Source: Actinobacillus sp. GY-402 | GTDB lineage: Bacteria; Pseudomonadota; Gammaproteobacteria; Enterobacterales; Pasteurellaceae | Reading direction: 5' to 3' | NCBI RefSeq assembly: GCF_014843355.1 | Contig: NZ_CP062137.1 | Coordinates: forward strand, 2,294,001-2,358,000 | Length of the DNA stretch: 64,000 bases | Shown here: positions 27,707 to 37,319 of the stretch, one piece after another | Layout of the letters: each line of letters opens with the position of its first letter | How positions within the stretch are numbered: position 1 is the first letter of the stretch | Position numbers and translations under genes: made by a program | Notes under the pieces: model-generated | The model's database searches: none | What the model saw: the letters and a program-made list of their open reading frames with translations, nothing else | What the model was told of the DNA's origin: nothing

Positions 27707-30097
27707 TTAAATCTCTTTGATCTCTGCTAAACTTAATTCGGTACCTTTTTTAAATTCCGTTCCATTAACAATTAATTGTCTCGTTTCATTCGTCGGCAAA
27801 GTTAATTTTATTACTTGATAAGCCGGTTTCCAATGACCTTGTTTTTGAATATCCAGATAAATCGCTTCTTGTGTACTGCGCAATGTGATGTTTAATTGCA
27901 GATATTCGCCATTTTTATATCCGTAGGTCAAACCGTCATCATCATAAATTGACGTTTGAATTTCACCGCTTTGTTTTAACGGATAGATCGCAAGTTCCCG
28001 GATTGTATCCGCCTGCGGGTTGCTGTAAGCCATACGTCCGGACATTGGAATCACAGCGCCCGCTTTTACAAATAATGGAATACGTTCCAACGGTGCGCCG
28101 ACATAAATTGTCTGACCCGCCTGGTAATAAGTTTGACCGTAAAAATCGTACCAACCCGCATTATTTTGCGGTAAGTAAACTTCACGCTGACGTTGTCCTT
28201 TTTCTACCACGGAAGCGATAAGCAAATCTTTACCGAATAAGTAATCGTCCGTTTCCGCATAAGTATTGGCATCATTTTCGTGATCCAAGAAGGTTGGACG
28301 CAACATCGGCTCAAGTTCTTTATGTGACAGCCAGAAAATGTTGTAGATATAAGGCATTAATTTATAACGAAGTTTGATCGTATCACGAATAATATTGGTC
28401 ACTTCAGGGTACATCCAAGGTTCGTTTACGGTTTTGTCATCATTCCACGAATGGATGGTAAAACGCGGGTGGAAAATTCCGTTTTGAACCCAACGGACGA
28501 ATAATTCGGGTTCCGGTTTATCGCCTGAAAAACCGCCCACATCATGGCCGACATTGTATAAGCCCGATAAGCTCATGCCTAATCCCATACGAATGTTATA
28601 ACGCAGAGTGGTCCAGTTTGTACGATTATCTCCCGACCAGGTTTGCACGTAACGGTTCATACCCGAACAACCGGAACGGGAAATCAGATACGGACGTTCG
28701 TTCGGCGCAAACTCTTTTTGCGCTTCATAAGAAGCTTTCATCATTAATAGCGGATGTAACGCACGAATTAATTTGATTGGAATTTCTTTCCCGAAACCGA
28801 CGCATTTCGCATAATCATCCCAAATTTCATATTCGTTATTGTCGTTCCATGTGGATCCGATACCGCGTTCTAAAAGCTGTTCTTTAACGTTATCTTTCCA
28901 CCATTGAATGGTTGCCGGGTTGGTAAAGTCCAGATGCGAGCCTTCGTCATCCCAGAATACCGAACGCTCGGGTAAATTACTTTCGGAATCCTTAATAAAT
29001 AAGCCTAGATTTTGCGCTTCCTTATAACGGGGATGATCTTGCAGCATACAAGGTTTGATGTTTGCCGCTAAATGTATGCCCGCTTGGCGGAAATGAGCGG
29101 ACATTTTCAACGGTTCCGGAATTTTATCGTAGTTCCAGTTAAACACGTAACGTTTGCCGTTAATGGAGGTGTAGCCTGATGATAATTGGAAGGAATCACA
29201 AGGGATGTCATGTTGTTTGCACAAATCCACGAATTTTTTAAGTTGCTCCTGCGCATCGTCGGCATCCGTATAGCTCATGGTGGAACCGCTATAACCCAGC
29301 CCCCAACGCGGTCCGAAGATCGTACCGCCGGTTAGTGCGGTGTATTTTTTGGTGACTTCCAGGGTGGTTGGTCCGAGAATAACGTAATAGTCCATGTCCC
29401 CGTCTTCCGCACGATAACTTTTATAAGCAATGTGATAATTATCCAGTTCGTTGCCTAAATCAAACCAGCATTGGGCGAGATTATCGTAATAAATGCCATA
29501 GCTGACATCGTTTTTACGCGTAATATAAAACGGTACGTGTTTATAAAGCGGATCGGTTTTTTCCGCATTGTAGCCCATGGCATCGAGATTGCGCATTTCA
29601 AAGCGACGACCTTTGCGATTTAAATCGCCGGCTTTTTCACCTAAACCGTAGCAATTTTCATCAAGGCTGCGGGTGATGAAATGTGCGATTTTATGGTTAC
29701 TCACGCCAAACTGATAGGCGCCGGTCTTGCGTTCCTGAAATAACGGCAACCAGTGCCCGTTTTTATTGTATTGCCATTCGAGAGCGAGCGGCCGGTGAAT
29801 GCGGACTTTTAATTTTTCCGTCGTTATCTCGATGACATCGTCGTCTGATTTGAATTGATAGCTTGGCAAAGAGAAACCGTCCGTTGAAATACGTTGGCGA
29901 CCTTCAAACGGCATGTCTTCCCGATTCGGTGAAATCGCCCAAGTGCGGTCTAATTTGAACGAGTTTTTTTGAGTAAAGGCGACACGAATGATGTCCTGTT
30001 CCAACACGTAAAGATGTAGCACATAATCGCGTTCGCATTGAATATCAACGCGATTGCCCGCTTGTTTTAAAAACGTCGCTTGTTTTAATGTTTTCAT
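27707..30097 (-). CDS. Glycoside hydrolase family 31 enzyme in the glucuronate operon
   Basis: A 796-residue alpha-glycosidase-like protein. The catalytic nucleophile is probably Asp in STWNDNNEYE and the acid/base Asp in TWSGDNRTNW; a further conserved GH31 segment is GHDVGGFSG. N-terminal beta-sandwich and C-terminal beta domains flank the barrel. No signal peptide is visible, so it should act in the cytoplasm on an imported oligosaccharide. GH31 enzymes cleave alpha-glucosides, alpha-xylosides and a few others. The position between TRAP permease and uxuR suggests a substrate that contains a glucuronosyl residue, but true alpha-glucuronidases known to me belong to other families. Specificity unknown. 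It is not part of the Haemophilus influenzae version of this locus as I recall it. Confidence 0.88.
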   Translation of the reverse strand: MKTLKQATFLKQAGNRVDIQCERDYVLHLYVLEQDIIRVAFTQKNSFKLDRTWAISPNREDMPFEGRQRISTDGFSLPSYQFKSDDDVIEITTEKLKVRIHRPLALEWQYNKNGHWLPLFQERKTGAYQFGVSNHKIAHFITRSLDENCYGLGEKAGDLNRKGRRFEMRNLDAMGYNAEKTDPLYKHVPFYITRKNDVSYGIYYDNLAQCWFDLGNELDNYHIAYKSYRAEDGDMDYYVILGPTTLEVTKKYTALTGGTIFGPRWGLGYSGSTMSYTDADDAQEQLKKFVDLCKQHDIPCDSFQLSSGYTSINGKRYVFNWNYDKIPEPLKMSAHFRQAGIHLAANIKPCMLQDHPRYKEAQNLGLFIKDSESNLPERSVFWDDEGSHLDFTNPATIQWWKDNVKEQLLERGIGSTWNDNNEYEIWDDYAKCVGFGKEIPIKLIRALHPLLMMKASYEAQKEFAPNERPYLISRSGCSGMNRYVQTWSGDNRTNWTTLRYNIRMGLGMSLSGLYNVGHDVGGFSGDKPEPELFVRWVQNGIFHPRFTIHSWNDDKTVNEPWMYPEVTNIIRDTIKLRYKLMPYIYNIFWLSHKELEPMLRPTFLDHENDANTYAETDDYLFGKDLLIASVVEKGQRQREVYLPQNNAGWYDFYGQTYYQAGQTIYVGAPLERIPLFVKAGAVIPMSGRMAYSNPQADTIRELAIYPLKQSGEIQTSIYDDDGLTYGYKNGEYLQLNITLRSTQEAIYLDIQKQGHWKPAYQVIKLTLPTNETRQLIVNGTEFKKGTELSLAEIKEI

Positions 30098-30110
30098 TTA
30101 AATCCGTCCT

Positions 30111-31412
30111 TTAATAACCGAGTAATGTTTGCGGCAACCACAAGCTTAATTGCGGCACAAATGTCACAATAAACAGCGTTAAAATTAATACGGCATAAAA
30201 CGGAAGTAACGGTTTGATGACTTTATCAATTTTCACTCCCGCTACCGAGCAGCCCACGAATAAGGTGGAGCCTACGGGCGGCGTACAAATGCCAATGGAT
30301 AAATTAAATGTCATTAAGATACCGAAATGCACGGGATCCATGCCTAATTCCGTCACAATCGGTAAGAAAATCGGTGTAAAAATCAATAACGCAGGCGTCA
30401 TATCCATAAAGGTACCGACGATGAGTAAAATGACATTGATAATCAAGAGGATGACGATTGGGTTGTCTGAAATGTTGAGCAACACATCACTAATTGTGTA
30501 AGGAATATCCGCATTCGCCATTGCCCAGGACATGCCCATTGACGCACCGATTAATAACAACACGATAGAGGTTGTCACCATTGCGTCTAAAATGATTGAG
30601 GGCAATTCTTTCAGGCTGATTTCACGGTAAATACACATTGAAAGAATCAAGGTATAAATTACCGCGATCGCCGAAGCTTCGGTTGCGGTGAAAATACCCG
30701 CGATGATACCGCCGATAATCACAATCACGAGTCCTAAGCTTGGTAATGCGTCAAGGGTTTTGGTTGTGACTTCTTTAAAAGTCGGTTTTGGTGAAACCGG
30801 GTATTTATTTTTCTTCGCAATAAAATAGGCGATAAGCATAATGCCTAAACCCATTAAAATCCCGGGAATATAACCTGCTAAAAACAATGCGCCGATTGAT
30901 GTACCGCCGGAAATCAATGAGTAAACAATGAAGGTATTGCTTGGCGGAATTAATAAACCGGTCGGTGAAGAAGTGATGTTAACCGCTGCGGAAAATGCCA
31001 GATCATAACCCTCTTTCTTTTGTAACGGCGCCATTGTTCCGCCCACGGCTGCCGCCGCCGCAACGGCAGAACCGGAAATAGAACCGAACATCATATTTGC
31101 AAGCACGTTCACATGTGCCAGAGAACCCGGTAAACGACCACCGAGAACTTTTGCAAATTCAATCAAACGTAACGCAATTCCGCCGCGGTTCATAATATTA
31201 CCCGCCAAAATGAAAAACGGAATCGCAAGCAGTGAGAAGCTATCTAAACCGGACGCCATTTTTTGCGAGATTACCGCAATTGCCGATTCCATAGGTAGAG
31301 CGAGTAAAATAGTTAAAAATGATGATACGCCGATAGCGAAAGAAATTGGTACACCAATAGCAAGAAAAAAGAAGAAACTCCCCGCTAATGTGAGAATTGT
31401 TGTCCATTCCAT
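30111..31412 (-). CDS. TRAP transporter large permease (DctM type)
   Basis: A 433-residue integral membrane protein with about 12-13 hydrophobic segments, beginning MEWTTILTLAGSFFFFLAIG, typical of the DctM/IT superfamily. The conserved segments SSPTGLLIPPSNTFIVYSL and STLFVGCSVAG are visible. It forms the sodium-driven channel for a periplasmic-binding-protein-dependent uptake system. With the neighbouring DctQ (12 bases upstream) and the divergent DctP it makes a complete TRAP transporter, probably for glucuronate or a glucuronoside judging by the catabolic genes. AAGGAG precedes the start. Confidence 0.94.
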   Translation of the reverse strand: MEWTTILTLAGSFFFFLAIGVPISFAIGVSSFLTILLALPMESAIAVISQKMASGLDSFSLLAIPFFILAGNIMNRGGIALRLIEFAKVLGGRLPGSLAHVNVLANMMFGSISGSAVAAAAAVGGTMAPLQKKEGYDLAFSAAVNITSSPTGLLIPPSNTFIVYSLISGGTSIGALFLAGYIPGILMGLGIMLIAYFIAKKNKYPVSPKPTFKEVTTKTLDALPSLGLVIVIIGGIIAGIFTATEASAIAVIYTLILSMCIYREISLKELPSIILDAMVTTSIVLLLIGASMGMSWAMANADIPYTISDVLLNISDNPIVILLIINVILLIVGTFMDMTPALLIFTPIFLPIVTELGMDPVHFGILMTFNLSIGICTPPVGSTLFVGCSVAGVKIDKVIKPLLPFYAVLILTLFIVTFVPQLSLWLPQTLLGY

Positions 31413-31423
31413 ATGAGGCTCCT

Positions 31424-31915
31424 TTAATTCTGACCGGAAAGTTGACGGATATCAGCAATTAAATCTCTTGCTAAGAAAATCAACATAAAAAAACCGCTGA
31501 CGGGAAGCGCGAGATAAACCAACCCCATTTGAATTCCCAATACGGGAGAAATTTGCCCGGCCTCTATTGTATCTAAAACGAGTTTCATGCCGCCGTAACA
31601 CATAATGACAACAACAAAGAAGATACTAACCGAATTAATAATGAACCGGAGTAACGCCTGTTTTTTAGGGGACGTTTCAAATTTCATTAATAATAAATCA
31701 ATAGCCAAATGTTTCTTTTTTCCTAAACCGTAAGCGGCACCGACTAGTCCGACCCAAATAAATAAGAAACGGGCCGTTTCATCGGTAAATGCACTTGGCG
31801 CATTCAAAATATAACGAGAAAACACTTGCCAAACTACGGAAATGACAAGACCTATACATAATACGACGCAAAAAGTTGCGAGTATTCGGTTAAGTAAAGA
31901 TATGAACGTTGTCAT
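31424..31915 (-). CDS. TRAP transporter small permease (DctQ type)
   Basis: A 163-residue protein with four predicted membrane helices, starting MTTFISLLNRILATFCVV, and the small-permease signature FSRYILNAPSAFTDETARFLF. It partners the large permease. First gene of the leftward operon; AAGGAG lies 5 bases before the ATG. The promoter is in the shared 269-base gap with the divergent binding-protein gene. Confidence 0.93.
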   Translation of the reverse strand: MTTFISLLNRILATFCVVLCIGLVISVVWQVFSRYILNAPSAFTDETARFLFIWVGLVGAAYGLGKKKHLAIDLLLMKFETSPKKQALLRFIINSVSIFFVVVIMCYGGMKLVLDTIEAGQISPVLGIQMGLVYLALPVSGFFMLIFLARDLIADIRQLSGQN

Positions 31916-31983
31916 ATAGTCTCCTTAACAATATCAATGAAGAGTCAAACCAAATGTCTTATGAAAAGTTTATTTATGATAAA

Positions 31984-32112
31984 TTGGTAAACCAAATATA
32001 CAGGTAATAGCTGCTGAAATGTACTGTTTTTTTATGAATTTTATTCAATTTGTGATGTGTATCACAAATTTAAATAAATTTGGTAGAGCGGTTTGTTGTT
32101 TTGGTCTAATAT
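31984..32112. promoter_or_regulatory. Bidirectional glucuronate promoter region: UxuR-like operator, CRP site, -10 boxes
   Basis: TTGGT-AA-ACCAA (31984-31995) matches the UxuR/ExuR operator type. A perfect CRP palindrome has arms AATTTGTGAT (32047-32056) and ATCACAAATT (32061-32070) around GTGT, centre 32058.5. Rightward, TAATAT (32107-32112) predicts a start near 32119, placing CRP at about -61. Leftward, TATTAC (32004-32009 on the minus strand) predicts a start near 31997, again with CRP about -61 and the operator just downstream of the start. Confidence 0.75.
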
Positions 32113-32184
32113 CTTTTGCGGCAATGGAGTTGTGAGCTATATCATTGCTAAGATTTTGAATCTTTTTCGAACGGAGAACATTTT

Positions 32185-33171
32185 ATGTTAATTAAGAAAC
32201 ATGCAATTACCTTAGCTCTTGGCGGCTTGCTCGTCGCAACGATGTCCTTTTCTGTTACGGCAAAAACAACACTTAAACTTAGTCATAATAATGATAAAAC
32301 GCACCCGGTACATATTTCTATGCAGGCTATGGCGGATGAAGTTAAAAAGGCGACGGATGGTGAAGTGGTCATTCGCATTTATCCAAACAGTCAATTGGGC
32401 AATCAACGTGAATCCATGGAATTGATCCAGTCGGGTTCTCTTGATATGGCGAAATCAAATGCAAGTGAATTGGAAGCATTCCAACCGCTTTACGGTGCGT
32501 TTAATGTTCCGTATTTATTCAAAGATAGCACGCATTATTACAAAGTATTACAGGATCCTGAAATCGGCGGAAAAATTTTAGATTCCACAAAAGGCAAGGG
32601 ATTTATCGGTTTAACTTATTATGATGCGGGTTCTCGCAGTTTTTATGCGAAAAAACCAATTAAAACTCCGGCGGATTTAAAAGGCTTAAAAGTTCGGGTA
32701 CAACCAAGCCCAAGTGCGTTAGAAATGATGAAATTACTTGGTGCATCAGCAACTCCGTTAGCGTTTGGCGAACTTTATACCGCCCTTCAGCAAGGCGTTG
32801 TAGATGCGGCGGAAAACAATCCAACCGCTTTAACATTAATGCGTCATGGCGAGGTGGCGAAGTTTTATAGTGAAGATGAGCACACGATTATTCCTGATGT
32901 TCTGCTAATCAGCGAGAAATCCTGGGCTAAATTAACGCCGGAACAACAAAAAATTGTGAAAGAAGCGGCGGATCATTCCATGATGACTCATAAGGATCTT
33001 TGGGCTAAAGCTACTCAGGAAGAAATTCAAAAAGCAAAAGATACGATGGGAGTCGAGTTCGTTAAAGTGGATAAACAACCCTTTGTCGATGCGGTAAAAC
33101 CTATGCATGATAAAGCGCTTTCGGATCCGGTTATCGGCCCGATGGTACAAAAAATTGATGAAGCGCGATAA
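32185..33171 (+). CDS. TRAP transporter periplasmic substrate-binding protein (DctP type)
   Basis: A 328-residue binding protein with a clear signal peptide (MLIKKHAITLALGGLLVATM, cleaved after VTAK or nearby). The mature DctP fold includes SQLGNQRESMELIQSGSLDM and the arginine-containing motif KGLKVRVQPSPSALEMM, whose Arg normally clamps the ligand carboxylate. AALQQGVVDAAENNP-type sequence follows. It should capture glucuronate or a related sugar acid in the periplasm for the DctQM pair encoded divergently. First gene of the rightward operon. GGAG lies 8 bases before the ATG. A hairpin after the stop may keep its expression above the downstream enzymes. Confidence 0.94.
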   Translation: MLIKKHAITLALGGLLVATMSFSVTAKTTLKLSHNNDKTHPVHISMQAMADEVKKATDGEVVIRIYPNSQLGNQRESMELIQSGSLDMAKSNASELEAFQPLYGAFNVPYLFKDSTHYYKVLQDPEIGGKILDSTKGKGFIGLTYYDAGSRSFYAKKPIKTPADLKGLKVRVQPSPSALEMMKLLGASATPLAFGELYTALQQGVVDAAENNPTALTLMRHGEVAKFYSEDEHTIIPDVLLISEKSWAKLTPEQQKIVKEAADHSMMTHKDLWAKATQEEIQKAKDTMGVEFVKVDKQPFVDAVKPMHDKALSDPVIGPMVQKIDEAR

Positions 33172-33183
33172 TCATGAGTTATT

Positions 33184-33204
33184 AGGGCATGATTATCATG
33201 CCCT
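33184..33204 (+). terminator. Hairpin after the TRAP binding-protein gene
   Basis: AGGGCATGAT and ATCATGCCCT are perfect complements around a single T, followed by TTAATTTTAAATT. It could act as a leaky terminator or 3'-end stabiliser, which is common after binding-protein genes. Confidence 0.6.
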
Positions 33205-33232
33205 TTAATTTTAAATTATGGAGAAAGACGAT

Positions 33233-34078
33233 ATGACATTGGCAAAAAATCATAATTTTAAAGATAAAGTGGTAGTTATTACGGGAGCCGGCGGCGTGCT
33301 TTGCGCTTATTTTGCGAAAGAAATTGCCAAAACCGGTGCGAAAGTGGCGTTACTCGATATTAACCTTGAATCGGCACAAAAATTTGCCGCTGAAATCAGC
33401 GCACAGGGATATATTGCAAAAGCCTATAAAACAAACGTATTGGAATTAGACAGTATTAAACAAACCCGCGATGCCATCGCCGCCGATTTCGGAACCTGCG
33501 ATATTCTGATTAACGGCGCCGGCGGCAATAATCCGAAAGCCACGACAGATAATGAATTTCATGAATTGGATTTGCCGCCAGCGACCAAGTCGTTCTTTGA
33601 TCTGGATAAAGCCGGTATTGAGTTTGTGTTTAATTTAAATTATTTAGGTACCTTGCTGCCGACACAGGTATTTGCCAAAGATATGGTGGGCAAAACGGGA
33701 GCAAATATTATTAACATTTCCAGCATGAATGCTGACACACCGTTAACCAAAATTCCCGCTTATTCCGGCGCTAAAGCCGCGATCAGCAATTTTACTCAAT
33801 GGCTTGCCGTTCACTTTTCTCATGTGGGAATTCGTTGTAACGCCATTGCGCCGGGATTTTTAGTGAGTAACCAGAATCGCGCATTATTATTTGACGCCGA
33901 AGGAAAGCCAACTGCGCGTGCACATAAAATTCTCACCAATACGCCGATGAGACGTTTTGGTGAAGCCAGTGAATTAATGGGCGGCATTCTGTTTTTGATG
34001 GATGAAGAATACGCCGGTTTTATCAACGGCGTTATATTACCGATTGACGGCGGTTTTTCCGCTTACAGCGGCGTTTAA
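33233..34078 (+). CDS. SDR-family fructuronate reductase (D-mannonate oxidoreductase)
   Basis: Short-chain dehydrogenase of 281 residues from the ATG at 33233, chosen because GGAGA lies upstream of it and within the first codons of an earlier in-frame ATG (33218). The nucleotide site TGAGGVL is near residues 18-24, catalytic Ser is in NISSMN, and Tyr/Lys are in AYSGAKAA. It belongs to the branch found in the Haemophilus glucuronate locus (HI0048 type, from memory) and would reduce fructuronate to mannonate in place of the unrelated long-chain UxuB. It sits between dctP and uxaC. Overlap of the uxaC ribosome site with its stop codon suggests coupling. Confidence 0.88.
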   Translation: MTLAKNHNFKDKVVVITGAGGVLCAYFAKEIAKTGAKVALLDINLESAQKFAAEISAQGYIAKAYKTNVLELDSIKQTRDAIAADFGTCDILINGAGGNNPKATTDNEFHELDLPPATKSFFDLDKAGIEFVFNLNYLGTLLPTQVFAKDMVGKTGANIINISSMNADTPLTKIPAYSGAKAAISNFTQWLAVHFSHVGIRCNAIAPGFLVSNQNRALLFDAEGKPTARAHKILTNTPMRRFGEASELMGGILFLMDEEYAGFINGVILPIDGGFSAYSGV

Positions 34079-34088
34079 GGAGTTCCCC

Positions 34089-35492
34089 GTGAAACAATTT
34101 ATGGATGAGGATTTTTTGCTGTCCAATGATGTGGCGCGCACGCTCTATCACGACTATGCGAAAGATCAGCCTATTTTCGATTATCACTGCCATTTACCGC
34201 CGAAAGAAATTGCGGAGAATCGTCAATTCAAAGATTTGACCGAAATCTGGTTAGCCGGCGACCATTATAAATGGCGCGCCATGCGTTCGGCGGGGTTTGA
34301 CGAGAACCTAATTACGGGCAATGTTTCCGCTTATGAAAAATACCTGGCCTGGGCAAAAACCGTACCGCTTTGTATCGGTAATCCGATTTACCACTGGACC
34401 CATTTGGAGCTTCGCCGTCCTTTCGGGATCACGAATACCTTATTTAATCCGCAAAGTGCGGGCAAAATTTGGCAAGAATGTAACGAATTATTACGGCAAC
34501 CCGAATTTTCCGCCCGCGGTATTATGAAACGGATGAATGTCAAATTTTCCGGAACGACGGACGATCCTATCGACAGCCTTGAATATCACAAAGCGCTTCA
34601 AGAAGATACCACTTTCGATATTGAGGTTGCGCCGAGCTGGCGTCCGGACAAAGCGGTTAAAATCGAATTAGACCAATTTAATGATTACATCAATCGGCTG
34701 GAACAGGTTTCCGATACGGAAATCCGCAGTTTTAACAGTTTGAAAAAAGCGTTATGGAAACGCTTGGAACATTTTGATCAACACGGTTGCAAATCCGCCG
34801 ATCACGGCATGGAAATCGTGCGCTTCGCTCCCGTTCCCGACGAAAAAGAACTGGATCGCATTTTGCAATTACGCCGCAATGAACGCCCGCTGACCGAACT
34901 GGAAATTAGTCAATATTCGACCGCACTTTTCGTTTGGTTTGCTCAAGAATATTGCAAACGCAACTGGGTTATGCAAATGCATATCGGCGCATTGCGTAAT
35001 AACAACACGCGAATGTTCAAATTGCTCGGCGCGGATGCGGGATTCGATTCCATAGCCGACCGCACTTTTGCGGAACCGCTTGCGCGATTATTGGATTCTA
35101 TGGATCAAAACAACGAATTGCCGAAAACGATTTTGTATTGCTTAAATCCTCGCGATAATGAAATGATTGCCACCATGATTGGCAATTTCCAAACCGGAGG
35201 GATTGCGGGCAAAATTCAGTTCGGTTCGGGTTGGTGGTTTAATGATCAGAAAGACGGCATGAAACGCCAGTTACAACAGCTTTCTCAATTGGGATTATTA
35301 AGCCAATTTGTCGGTATGCTAACGGATTCGCGCAGCTTCCTGTCTTATACCCGTCACGAATATTTCCGTCGCATTCTTTGTGAAATGATCGGTAAATGGG
35401 TGGTTAACGGCGAAGCGCCGAACGATATGAATTTGCTGGGGCAAATAGTAAAAAACATTTGTTATACCAATGCAAAAAACTATTTTAAATAA
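34089..35492 (+). CDS. uxaC: Glucuronate isomerase, GTG start
   Basis: Isomerises D-glucuronate to D-fructuronate, the entry step of the pathway. From the GTG at 34089 the protein has 467 residues and starts [11 protein letters not shown], aligning with E. coli UxaC (MTPFMTEDFLL). AAGGAG, overlapping the previous stop codon, lies 6 bases upstream, so the longer reading frame from 34002 is rejected. The amidohydrolase-like metal site HCH is in [12 protein letters not shown], and [11 protein letters not shown] is a conserved family stretch. Two uptake cores lie in the coding sequence. Third gene of the rightward operon. Confidence 0.96.
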   Translation: MKQFMDEDFLLSNDVARTLYHDYAKDQPIFDYHCHLPPKEIAENRQFKDLTEIWLAGDHYKWRAMRSAGFDENLITGNVSAYEKYLAWAKTVPLCIGNPIYHWTHLELRRPFGITNTLFNPQSAGKIWQECNELLRQPEFSARGIMKRMNVKFSGTTDDPIDSLEYHKALQEDTTFDIEVAPSWRPDKAVKIELDQFNDYINRLEQVSDTEIRSFNSLKKALWKRLEHFDQHGCKSADHGMEIVRFAPVPDEKELDRILQLRRNERPLTELEISQYSTALFVWFAQEYCKRNWVMQMHIGALRNNNTRMFKLLGADAGFDSIADRTFAEPLARLLDSMDQNNELPKTILYCLNPRDNEMIATMIGNFQTGGIAGKIQFGSGWWFNDQKDGMKRQLQQLSQLGLLSQFVGMLTDSRSFLSYTRHEYFRRILCEMIGKWVVNGEAPNDMNLLGQIVKNICYTNAKNYFK

Positions 35493-35501
35493 GGCGGAAC
35501 C

Positions 35502-36440
35502 ATGAAACACCTAGCCCTAATTGGTGAATGTATGATTGAACTGAACGGTGAGCCTTTTGGCGATATGCGCCAGACTTACGGCGGTGATACGCTGAATACG
35601 GCGACCTATGCGGCTCGCGTCAGCTTGCCGGAGCAGATTGAAGTCAGTTATATCTCCGCCTTGGGCACGGATAAACTCAGTCAGGGCATGCTGGAACGCT
35701 GGCAGGCGGACGGTATCAACACGGATTGCGTGCTGCGCGACAAAAACCGCTCGGCGGGTTTATATTTAATCCAACTGGATAAACAAGGGGAACGCACGTT
35801 CCTGTATTGGCGCAACCAATCCGCCGCCCGTTATTTGCTGCAACATCCTGATTATTCGCGGGTTTTATCGGCGTTGAAGCAAGCGGATATGATTTATCTC
35901 AGCGGAATCAGCCTGGCAATCCTGCCGGAAACCGACCGCACTTTACTGATTGAGCAACTGCGGGAATTGAAACAATCCGGCGTGGAAATTGCCTTCGACA
36001 GCAACTTCCGGCCGAAACTGTGGGACAGCCTTACACAAGCCCGAAACTGTTACCAGGCCTTATTGCCGTTGGTAGATGTGGCCTTAGTGACTTTTGACGA
36101 CGAAGAAATGCTGTGGGCGGATAAGGATGAACAAGCGACTATCGCCCGTTTATCCGCATTCGGTATTCCGAAAATCATCGTAAAACGGGGCCGTCTTGGG
36201 GCGACGGTCTGTGAACACGGCGAAATCACGTTCGTACCGACGACGCCCGTCGAAAACGTAGTGGACACCACTTCGGCGGGCGATGCCTTTAATGCCGGTT
36301 TTTTAAACGGATATTTGCAAGGTAAACCTTTAACCGATTGCTGCCGACAAGGCAATCAATTGGCGGGCATTGTGATTCGGCACAAAGGTGCGATTATCGA
36401 CAAATCCGCTACCGAGCATTTACGCCGGACATTTAATTAA
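35502..36440 (+). CDS. kdgK: 2-keto-3-deoxygluconate kinase
   Basis: Phosphorylates KDG to KDPG with ATP. A 312-residue PfkB-family sugar kinase with the N-terminal GECMIELNG and GGDTLNTA substrate segments and the C-terminal signature DTTSAGDAFNAGFL that includes the catalytic Asp. GGCGGA lies upstream of the ATG. It lies nine bases after uxaC and nine before eda, in one operon. Confidence 0.95.
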   Translation: MKHLALIGECMIELNGEPFGDMRQTYGGDTLNTATYAARVSLPEQIEVSYISALGTDKLSQGMLERWQADGINTDCVLRDKNRSAGLYLIQLDKQGERTFLYWRNQSAARYLLQHPDYSRVLSALKQADMIYLSGISLAILPETDRTLLIEQLRELKQSGVEIAFDSNFRPKLWDSLTQARNCYQALLPLVDVALVTFDDEEMLWADKDEQATIARLSAFGIPKIIVKRGRLGATVCEHGEITFVPTTPVENVVDTTSAGDAFNAGFLNGYLQGKPLTDCCRQGNQLAGIVIRHKGAIIDKSATEHLRRTFN

Positions 36441-36449
36441 GGACAGATT

Positions 36450-37082
36450 ATGACTGACACAGAAATTATCGAAAAACTCGGACAACTGAAAGTCGTACCG
36501 GTGATTGCGGTGGACGACGCGCAGGACATTATTCCCTTGGTTCAAACCTTGATTGACAACGGCTTGCCCGTGGCGGAAATCACCTTTCGTTCGGCGGCGG
36601 GAGAAGAAGCTATCCGTTTGGCGCGTCAACATTTTCCCGACGTATTAATCGCCGCCGGTACGGTATTAACGCCGGCGCAAGTGGTGGCGGCGAAAAACGC
36701 CGGAGCGGATTGCATTGTCACCCCGGGTTTTAACCCGAATATCGTCAAACTCTGCCGGGATTTGGATGTCCCCATCATCCCGGGGGTCAATAACCCGATG
36801 GCGATTGAAGCGGCGCTGGAACTGGGAATAACGACCGTCAAATTCTTCCCGGCGGAAGCCAGCGGCGGAGTGAAAATGATAAAAGCGCTGCTGGGACCTT
36901 ACGGCGATTTGCAGATTATGCCGACAGGCGGCATTTCGCCGGCGAATATCAACGCGTATTTAGCCGTTCCGAATGTGGTGGCTTGCGGCGGTTCGTGGTT
37001 TGTGGACAAAGGATTAATCAAGGCGAAGAACTGGGCCGAAATCGGGCGTTTGGTGCGGGAAGCGGTTGAATTGGTTCGCTAA
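36450..37082 (+). CDS. eda: KDPG aldolase
   Basis: Splits 2-keto-3-deoxy-6-phosphogluconate to pyruvate and glyceraldehyde 3-phosphate, the final pathway step. A 210-residue class I aldolase with the Schiff-base lysine in TTVKFFPAEASGG and the glutamate of VAEITFRS. AAGGACA precedes the start. Last gene of the rightward glucuronate operon, followed by an uptake core. Confidence 0.96.
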   Translation: MTDTEIIEKLGQLKVVPVIAVDDAQDIIPLVQTLIDNGLPVAEITFRSAAGEEAIRLARQHFPDVLIAAGTVLTPAQVVAAKNAGADCIVTPGFNPNIVKLCRDLDVPIIPGVNNPMAIEAALELGITTVKFFPAEASGGVKMIKALLGPYGDLQIMPTGGISPANINAYLAVPNVVACGGSWFVDKGLIKAKNWAEIGRLVREAVELVR

Positions 37083-37126
37083 TTCCGTTTCAAAAAACGT
37101 TGAAAAATTTGACCGCACTTTTAGCT

Positions 37127-37319
37127 CTCCAAAAGTTAGACGGGTTAGTTAAATACTGAGCTCTGTATTGGCAGGGCTCAGATTTTTTAAATCCGTTCTT
37201 GAATACGCCAAATATTCGTGCCGGCCTGTAATTCGGCTATCGACGAATAATGTCGGCGATAAAAACATTCCTCTTTCAAAATCGCAAAAAACTTTCAATC
37301 ACCGCATTATCGTAGCAAT
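37127..37319 (-). pseudogene. Decayed 3' end of an IS3-family transposase
   Basis: Read on the minus strand, the sequence just after the metE stop gives CYDNAVIESF and, one frame over, LKEECFYRRHYSSIAELQAG. These are the end of the IS3/IS150-group transposase core with the last catalytic Glu, and a lost T breaks the frame. Further downstream come LKNLSPANTELSI in another frame and an end-like stretch CTAACTTTTGGAG (complement at 37127-37139) resembling IS150-group terminal repeats. About 190 bases remain, so it cannot encode an active enzyme. It shows a past insertion next to metE. Confidence 0.8.

Noticed and set aside
34002-34088. Longer uxaC start overlapping the SDR gene
   Set aside because: Alignment with UxaC begins at the GTG at 34089, which has AAGGAG at proper distance.
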